Made by a program: the position numbers and the translations under genes. Shown in pieces: positions 57,572-64,000 of a DNA stretch of 64,000 nt. The notes below the pieces were generated by a model. It was given only the letters and a program-made list of their open reading frames with translations. It made no database searches and was not told the DNA's origin. This DNA is from Muscardinus avellanarius (lineage: Eukaryota; Chordata; Mammalia; Rodentia; Gliridae): positions 137,426,227-137,490,226 of the forward strand of contig OY726561.1 of NCBI GenBank assembly GCA_963383645.1, in the 5' to 3' direction. Within the stretch, counting starts at the first letter, position 1; the number at the start of each line of letters is the position of its first letter.

Positions 57572-57649
57572 ACACAGCTATTCAGTTACAAAAAGTATTC
57601 AGGGAAATTGTTCTGATATTAAATGCCCCTGGACATAAGCCACTATCAA

Positions 57650-58100
57650 TTTCTTTTAGATTTTTTAATCTTGAAAATTATTAGAAATCTACAGGAAATT
57701 ACAAAGATAGTATAGAGTGATTCTGCATACCCTTCACCCATGAATGAACCCAATGGTTTATTTTATATAATCATAGTATATCAAAATCATAAAGTTGAAA
57801 TTATTACAGCCTATGTATAGAATTCTGTGTCTGTGTTACATGTACATTTGCACAACCAAGACAGTAATCAGAATCTAGCGCTATTCCATCACCGTGTAGA
57901 ACTCTGTGTCTGTGTCACATGTAGATTTGCACAACCAAGACAGTAGCAATCAGTATCTAGCATGTCCCATCACCCCGAGGACCTCCCTCTACGCCACGGT
58001 GCCCTCACTGGTTACTCCTCTCATTCCTACTTCCCTGCACCATTCGTCTGACTGGTCACGTGCTGTACTTTGATTATTTGCCCCTCTTCTTGGCCTGCTT
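57650..58100 (-). mobile_element. Ancient L1 fragment (L1M-like) with internal 79-bp duplication
   Basis: 'ctacaggaaattacaaagat' and 'cattcgtctgactggtcac' style wording resembles old L1 3' ends. Copies at about 57815-57893 and 57894-57974 share 'tctgtgtctgtg(t/c)tac' type sequence. Confidence 0.5.
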
Positions 58101-58240
58101 CTCTTTCCCTCCAAGCCCCTGCTTTGTTCTAAGTTGCCGACTGGTGCTTGAGATTGGAGTTTTGGAATAATGCAGATGTGTTATCCGAGGGAGGAGCATC
58201 ATTCCCGCGTGTCCGACCAGAAGGGAGAGCAGTTATACCC

Positions 58241-59290
58241 TCAAATGGTAAAGGAGCTGGTTGGCTCCGTGGGACCCTCAGAATCGAAGGGAATCTCCTC
58301 CACGTCCTGTCTCTGTCTTCTCCAGGACCCGTATTTCTTGGCCACTTTCATGACGTAGTTTTTGAAAGAGGCGCCCAGGAACACGTAGAGGACGGGGTTG
58401 AGGCAGCTGTGGGAGAGCGCGAGGCTCTCTGTGACCTGCATGGCCACGTCCAGGCGCTGGCTCAGGCCGCAGTCGGTGACGAGGCCGTAGATGGTGTCTA
58501 TGGCCTGGCAGAACTTGACGACGTTGTAAGGCAGCTGAGTGACAACGAACGCGACAACAACCGTGAGCAGCACCCCGAGGGGTCGAGCCCTCTTCACGTC
58601 GGGCATCCTGGCAAGCGTCCGAGCTGTGATGGAGGAACATACCCCTATGACGAGGAAGGGCAAGAGGAAGCCCAGGCAGATCTCCAGCATCTCGATCGAC
58701 GCTTTCATGGCGGTCCCTAGGTGGTGGGGAAAGACGGGGAGGCACCGAGCATTGTTCACTGTATAGAAAACCAGCTGGGGGATGCTCAGGAGAATGGCGG
58801 CCGCCCAGACGCAGGCGCAGATGACCCAGCAAGGTGTCCCCGCTCCCGAGCGCCCGGGGGCCCGAGTCACTGCCCGGTATCTGTCTACGCTGATGCAAGC
58901 CAGGAACTGCATGCCCGAGACAAAGTTGAGCGTGTACAGGGCCGACGCCACTTTGCACATGACCGTCCCTAAAACCCAGCCGTGGATGGCATTCACCGCC
59001 CAGAAAGGCAGAGTGAACAGGAGGAGCAAGTCCGCCACGGCCAAGTTCAGGATGTACACGTCCGTCTTGGTCCTCTGCTTCTTGTAATAGGCATAAATCG
59101 CCACGACGACAGAGTTGCCTGCGGTTCCGAGGACGAAGGCCACCGCGAAGAAGGCAGGGAGGAAGACCCGGGCAAACCTCCGGACCTCCTCTTTGATACA
59201 GATGACCTCGTACTGGCTGTAATCGTGTGTGCCGTTCAGGTTCACGTCCTCATAATAGTAATCTGCAGACTGGTTCTGCTCCGAAGCCAT
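58241..59290 (-). CDS. ACKR4: ACKR4, atypical (scavenger) chemokine receptor 4
   Basis: Seven-transmembrane receptor that binds CCL19, CCL21 and CCL25 and removes them by endocytosis without classical G-protein signalling. One uninterrupted coding exon of 349 codons (ATG at 59290-59288, TGA at 58243-58241), the family's usual length. Seen: tyrosine-rich acidic N-terminus with glycosylation sites N6-Q-S and N19-G-T; TM1 with [15 protein letters not shown] in TM2; C112 and C183 for the extracellular disulfide; DRY at 136-138 followed by [16 protein letters not shown] in TM7; and the conserved cytoplasmic tail [20 protein letters not shown]. It lies antisense inside ACAD11 intron 13, as in other mammals. 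Its GC content is far above that of the surrounding intron, which also opens long spurious frames on other strands. A likely splice acceptor (ctag, 59303-59300) nine bases before the ATG fits an upstream non-coding exon. Confidence 0.97.
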   Translation of the reverse strand: MASEQNQSADYYYEDVNLNGTHDYSQYEVICIKEEVRRFARVFLPAFFAVAFVLGTAGNSVVVAIYAYYKKQRTKTDVYILNLAVADLLLLFTLPFWAVNAIHGWVLGTVMCKVASALYTLNFVSGMQFLACISVDRYRAVTRAPGRSGAGTPCWVICACVWAAAILLSIPQLVFYTVNNARCLPVFPHHLGTAMKASIEMLEICLGFLLPFLVIGVCSSITARTLARMPDVKRARPLGVLLTVVVAFVVTQLPYNVVKFCQAIDTIYGLVTDCGLSQRLDVAMQVTESLALSHSCLNPVLYVFLGASFKNYVMKVAKKYGSWRRQRQDVEEIPFDSEGPTEPTSSFTI

Positions 59291-59342
59291 GGCGCCACGC
59301 TAGACGACACACGGACACAAGACACGGATCTGAATGTGGATT

Positions 59343-59418
59343 CAAGTGGGTGGGGATGGAGCGCAGGGCAAGCGCGTACCCGGCGAGCCCGAGACCCTGG
59401 CTTCCATCCCCAGCAATG
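59343..59418 (+). mobile_element. ID-like SINE beside ACKR4
   Basis: 'gtggggatggagcgcagggc' through 'ccatccccagcaatg', a diverged undeleted ID, just upstream of ACKR4 and antisense to it. Confidence 0.65.
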
Positions 59419-59708
59419 TGTTAAAAATGAAAGAAGGTTGATATTACTTATGGGAAAGCTGCTTTTGCCCAGCACGTGCTTCGTCCTTTCCCTAGAGAAC
59501 AGATTGTTGCTGTAACATCCGAGTCTGAGGGTGCCACTCTGCAGAGCTCCAGCTGGAGCCCCGTGGAGTATCTCCCCAAGATGAGTTGCCCGTCCATGTT
59601 TTATAAGTCTATGCACAGGAGCTGGGATTAATACAGGGATGACAAACATACCTGGGGTTTTTCTTAATCTTTAAATTTTATGTAGAATTGAAGACTTTGA
59701 TGTACACA

Positions 59709-59818
59709 CAGTTTTTGTGTGTATGTGTGTGGGTATGGTGTGAGGACTTGAACCCCGGGCATTCTACCTCTGAGCTACACTCCAGCCTTATTTTTTATTT
59801 TAAAACAGGGTCCTTGGG
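59709..59818 (-). mobile_element. dID-half SINE fragment
   Basis: 'cttgaaccccgggcattcta' with linker, B1 half lost. Confidence 0.75.
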
Positions 59819-60270
59819 GCACCGTCAGCCCCGTCGTCCTCTAAGCTGTCGGCCTGGGCCATCCTTGCTCTCTCTCTTTCATCCCCGCTCTCCACTCAGT
59901 CCCTAAACGCTGGTGTTGCTTCCCCATAGGTCTTGGGCCAGCCACGCCTGCCCAGTCTGCGTCTGGCAGGCACACGGGTACCCTTGACCCTCGGCTTCTG
60001 ACCTGGCCCCAGGGCTCCCTTATTCCTTATTTTTCTTATTGCCAGCAGAGTGTTCTGTCTCTACGCTGCCAATCTGCCACTCCCCTCCAACACAGGATCC
60101 AGGCTCCTTGGCATGCTGCCCGAAGCCCCTCCACAGGGCGGTGCCGGCCGGCTCTGCCCCTCCCTCTGTGCCTCGCAGTGTAGAGTCATGCGCTCATCTG
60201 CCAGCGCCTGCTTGGCATGCCACAGCACACGTCCACGCCACTGCCCAGTCTAGCTCCTCACCCAACGCTG
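59819..60270. other. ACAD11 intron 13 segment, C-rich
   Basis: No gene or clear repeat; may belong to the L2 described next. Confidence 0.4.
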
Positions 60271-60535
60271 CTTCCAAGCCCTTTCCTTTGAAGAGCCGAG
60301 ACCCACTCAGCTCTATTGAATGCCACATCCCTGGAGCCTTTTCTGATCCAGCGCTCCCTCCCAGAGGACCGGCCCCACCCTAGGGGAAGATGTTTCCCGG
60401 ACGACCTGGTCCCTTGAGGCTCTTGAGTTCCCCCAAAGTATGACTGTTTGATTTGTGATTGTTTGTCATTAAAGACGATTAGCATGCCTGGCACACGCAG
60501 TAGCTGCTCAGTAAATATTTGTCAAACTGAAGGAT
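60271..60535 (+). mobile_element. L2 (ancient LINE) 3' end
   Basis: Ends with the typical 'gcctggcacacgcagtagct' and 'gctcagtaaatatttgtcaa', preceded by 'ccctggagccttttctgatc'. Confidence 0.7.
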
Positions 60536-60821
60536 TTGCCAGCAGGCAGAAAGCCGTTACTCCGGAGCGAGCAGAGGGCACGCCGGGAATCTCGGGTTTC
60601 AACACTGCCTGGCAGCCGCGTTGGCTGATAGTGCCTTCTAGGAGCGGGAGCAGCCTGCCAGTAATTCACAAGTTTTCAGATCTATATTATTATGACTTCC
60701 ATTCTTTTCCCTGTAGTGCTGAGCTTTAGTTTGCTTTTTTTTATAGCTTTCTATCTTCCTTATTTTTTTCCTTTGAAGAATTTCAAGTGATATTATAGAA
60801 TTAATAATGAAAACGTTTTCA

Positions 60822-61031
60822 GAAGCCGGGCGTGGTGGCGCACACTTGTAATCCCCGTGCTTGGGAGGCAGAGACAGGAGGATCGCGCAGGTTCGAAGCC
60901 AGCCGCGCGCGCTGGCTTAGGAGATCCTGTTTCCAAATTAAAAAAAAATGTAAAAATAGGTCTGGGAGTGTAGCCCGGAGGTAGAAGGGCTTCCAGGAAC
61001 CCCAGTACCACCAAAAAAAAAAAAAAAAAAC
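60822..61031 (+). mobile_element. Young-type B1-dID SINE
   Basis: Flanked by aacgttttcag and aaccttttcag; the least diverged copy of its type, with GGTTCGAAGCC. Confidence 0.94.
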
Positions 61032-62956
61032 CTTTTCAGAGCAGTTGTACACTCCCAGAACAATAGTCTTCAACGTGCTGGCCCTGTTTGAACGTGTGTC
61101 CTGGAAAGACGCCACGTGGGGGAATTGCAGAGCAAGCCCAGCAACTGCAAATGACTGTTTTTGTGACTAGGACACATGAATGTTCCCATATGGAAGGTTA
61201 CTGTGGTCTTTATATTTTTATGCATTAATCATTAACATGATATGAACTTTATTCTTTCCTTCCTTTTCATCACAGAAATCTTGGAGCTGCTGATAAAGAA
61301 TAAAATGCCCTAATAATTTAAGCTATTAGGGAAGGATGTTTTAAAATAATAATTGTTCTTGTTAAAATGTGAGTAAATAAGAATGCAAATTCAGATTATT
61401 TGCAGAAATGGTCCTTCTGGAAGCCATATAGAAAGGCATTTAAATGTTTTTATGATCATTATAAGAGTAAAATAGAGTGTTTGTAAAAAGGAGCAGAAGA
61501 AAGTGGTACAGAAAAACCTGTTTTATCCTTAACAAAATTCTATAAGCAAGTGATGGTATTAAAAAACATTTTCTTCTAGTTGTATTCAGATTTTCATTTT
61601 AAGGTTAAAGCATACAGCTATTTTTAAATATCTCCTTTTGCACATGCAAATGTTTAAACTTTATGCATCAAGCCTCCTGCTGTATAGGTAAACATACGAA
61701 CCCTTTGGGCTTTAAAAAGCATCACCTCTCAATCAGAGCGAGAAAAGATACAAGGACCCACCTGCGTCCGCACAGGCCGAGCGGGGTCTGAGTTGGTCCT
61801 GAGTGTAGAGAGGAAAGTCCAGGGCCGGCTCCTCTAACTCAGGCGACTTCTGTTTTCCTTTCGTGCCCCGCCTCTATCTTGGATCCAGGACAGCTTTCCT
61901 GAAACTTAACCTCGTGAGCGCTTGATCTTTTTCTCTCTTAAGTAAAACCATCCCACAAAATCAAGTCCAAGTTTCTAAGTGCCCTAGAATACAAATAGGA
62001 AAGAATTCCCTCCTGCTTTCCCAAGCGCAGACCATTCCAAGTTCCTGCTTATCTGTGACAACCAGAAGAGTGGCTGTGGCCGAGCAGGGCCACGGGAGGC
62101 TCCGGTACATCCCCCGGCGGCCGGCGGCCTACAGGGATGTACGCACGTGGAGGTCTTTTGATTAGGAAAGATAGCATGACTTTAACCCCCAAATCAGACT
62201 AAATTACGAGGGACCCCCAGGCACTCCTAGTAGAACTCAATGTCGCATTCTCTGTCCTCTGCCGTTTTCCTTAACCTTAGATTCCTGCTCGCCACGCGCT
62301 CTATCCATGACCCAGACTTCCCCGTGGCTTCCAGCCCTCATGCCCTCTTACAGCGTTTTTCTGCAGAGACCAGGGCACTGACCTTCACCTCCCTTCTGTC
62401 TGGGTCAGCTGTTTCTTTCCCCACGCGTCCAGAGGAAAGCATCTGAGAGATAGCAGCCAGGTGCCTGCGGGTCTGCCCCGGGGTCTGCCTGGGCTGGCTC
62501 TGCTCACATTTGCATGGCCGTTGCTTTATTTATTTTCCCATGTGAGGCCAGCCCCAGTTCCCACCTGCTGAAAATTATTTTAGGCCCCTGCTGTCTTTGC
62601 TGCGGGCCACTGGTCTGTCTGCTTGGTGAGTCACACAGAAGCAGCTCACGGACCTGTTTCCTTGACCTTCCCCTGGGGCATGTCTGAGGTGCAGCCAGCT
62701 TCTCCTGCTAGTCCGGATCTTGGAGGGAGCATCTTCTGCCTACAGCGCCACCCGCCCACCGCCTGGGTTTGTGGCATTTGCCATTTCCCTTGGTGTAAAT
62801 ATTCCTGCCTCAGCGGAATTCAAGCTACCAAGGTCCAGCCAATGAGTGCAGAGTTGCTGAGACATGAGCACAGTCCGCACTGTGAGCGGGCGCTGGCAGG
62901 GTGCTGCCAAAAGACGCATCTCTTCTAACCAGGGCTCATCCCTCGCTGCCTCAACA
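61032..62956. other. ACAD11 intron 13 segment without recognised elements
   Basis: Nearly 2 kb free of SINEs and L1. GC rises after 61740. No exon of ACAD11 was found. Confidence 0.5.
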
Positions 62957-63150
62957 GGGTCACTGCCAGGGGCTCTCTACCTCCGAGCTACAGCCCCAAC
63001 CTTATTTTTTATTCTTTATTTGGAAACAGAGTCTCACTGAGTTGTGGAGGGCCTCACTAAGTAGTAGGTAATGCTGTCCTCAAATCGAGATCCTCCTGTC
63101 TCAGCCTCCCAAATGCTGGGATTACAAGCGTGCACCACCACGCCTGGCTC
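62957..63150 (-). mobile_element. B1-dID SINE
   Basis: Antisense copy, dID start eroded. Confidence 0.85.
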
Positions 63151-63216
63151 CTAGGAATTTTTGTTTGCTGTGTTCACTGATATATTCTAAGTGCCTATAG
63201 AACTGCCTGATGTTGT

Positions 63217-63440
63217 CTTTTTTTTTTTTTTTTTTTTTTTGCGGGTCTGGGGATGGAACCCAGGGGCATTTGACCTCTAAGCTACACCCCCTGCCCTATT
63301 TTTTGTTCTTCATCTTGAAACAGGGTCTCACTAAGTTGCGGAGGGCCTCACTAAGTAGCTGAGGCAGGCCGCGAACTGTGATCCTCCTGTCTCAGCCTCC
63401 AGAATGCTGGGATGACAAGCATGCGCCGCCACGCCTGGCA
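63217..63440 (-). mobile_element. B1-dID SINE with poly(T)
   Basis: A T run of about 23 bases, then full-length antisense SINE. Confidence 0.9.
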
Positions 63441-63641
63441 GTAAATATATATATATATATTGGTGGTACTGGGGATGGAACCCTTCTACCTCCGGGCTAC
63501 ACTCCCAGACCTATTTTTACATTTTTATTTGGAAACAGGGTCTCCTAAGCCAGCGCGCGCGGCTGGCTTTGAACCTGTACGATCCTCCTGTCTCCACCTC
63601 CCAAGCGCGGGGATTACAGGCATGCGCCACCACGCCCAGCA
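63441..63641 (-). mobile_element. Intermediate/young B1-dID SINE after (TA)n
   Basis: (TA)8 then 'ggggatggaacccttctacc', a form between standard and young dID. Confidence 0.9.
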
Positions 63642-64000
63642 GATATTTTTAATTCGTAAAATTGTGCCCTCACTTTCGATTGTTCCCCATTTTTCCTTGG
63701 TGCTATGCTTCCGCGGTGTCTGGTCTAAATGGAAACCTTCATAATTATCAACAATATAATCTCATCACGCTCGCTCTAGAATCTGCAGAACTGAATTGTG
63801 GGCCTTTGCATGTACGGTTACTCCTCCTGATCCCTTTAGACCCGCCCCTACCTTGTATTTAGGATTCAGATTCAGGCCTGACCTTAACATGAACTAACCC
63901 AAGAAGCCTTCCATAACCCTTCCAGGTCGCATCAGATAGGGCTACACTTTGCTCCTCTGCTGTCAGTACTGTCCAAAATTCCCAGTCCTCTACAGCTATC
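63642..64000. other. End of window, ACAD11 intron 13
   Basis: Nothing recognised. Confidence 0.5.

Noticed and set aside
58148..59515. Plus-strand ORFs of 190 and 177 codons and a second minus-strand frame of 226 codons over ACKR4
   Set aside because: They are shadows produced by the GC-rich ACKR4 reading frame; no motifs or independent start context.
61270..61330. Possible ACAD11 exon 14 after 'tcacag' with 'ggagctgctgat'
   Set aside because: The slight likeness to the expected start is followed by in-frame stops and no further match.

Overview
This is nuclear DNA from a placental mammal, almost certainly a non-muroid rodent. It holds four protein-coding loci in the order known from the human 3q22 region, read from the opposite strand: the last coding exon of NPHP3 (+, 805-985), the complete UBA5 gene (-, coding 6196-19265, 12 exons), the first 13 coding exons of ACAD11 (+, 20074-56226, continuing beyond the window), and the single-coding-exon chemokine receptor ACKR4 (-, 58241-59290), which lies inside an ACAD11 intron. 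The rodent call comes from the repeats. About 70 copies or fragments of a SINE are present that join a 7SL-derived B1-like left part to a tRNA-derived ID part, usually with its middle deleted (B1-dID type). Such composites are known from squirrels, dormice, beavers and relatives. The species cannot be fixed from the sequence.

Layout. 1-2.3 kb: end of NPHP3 and its 3'UTR. 2.3-5.2 kb: convergent intergenic gap with SINEs. 5.2-19.3 kb: UBA5 on the minus strand. 19.3-20.1 kb: GC-rich divergent promoter between UBA5 and ACAD11, with an RFX-type X-box and a TGACGTGG motif. 20.1-64 kb: ACAD11 exons 1-13 and their introns, including a 10.3-kb intron 9 and an intron 13 of at least 7.8 kb that hosts ACKR4. 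The introns are filled with SINEs, truncated L1 pieces (two look like 5'-inverted insertions), a MIR, an L2 tail, microsatellites and several short direct duplications.

Function. UBA5 is the E1 enzyme of the UFM1 pathway. ACAD11 is a kinase-like/acyl-CoA dehydrogenase fusion for fatty and hydroxy-acid breakdown. ACKR4 is a scavenging receptor for CCL19, CCL21 and CCL25. NPHP3 is a ciliary protein. They are neighbours by conserved synteny and are not parts of one pathway. All 25 UBA5 and ACAD11 coding exons keep reading frame with GT-AG introns. The UBA5 exons sum to 404 codons, the length of the human protein as I recall it.

I found no unknown protein system, RNA gene or CRISPR array. The points most worth a second look are the promoter motifs, the GC-rich ACKR4 with a changed residue after its DRY motif, a SINE sublineage that has lost the internal promoter of its tRNA part, an L1-style insertion of what looks like an LTR transcript tail, and several small rearrangements.
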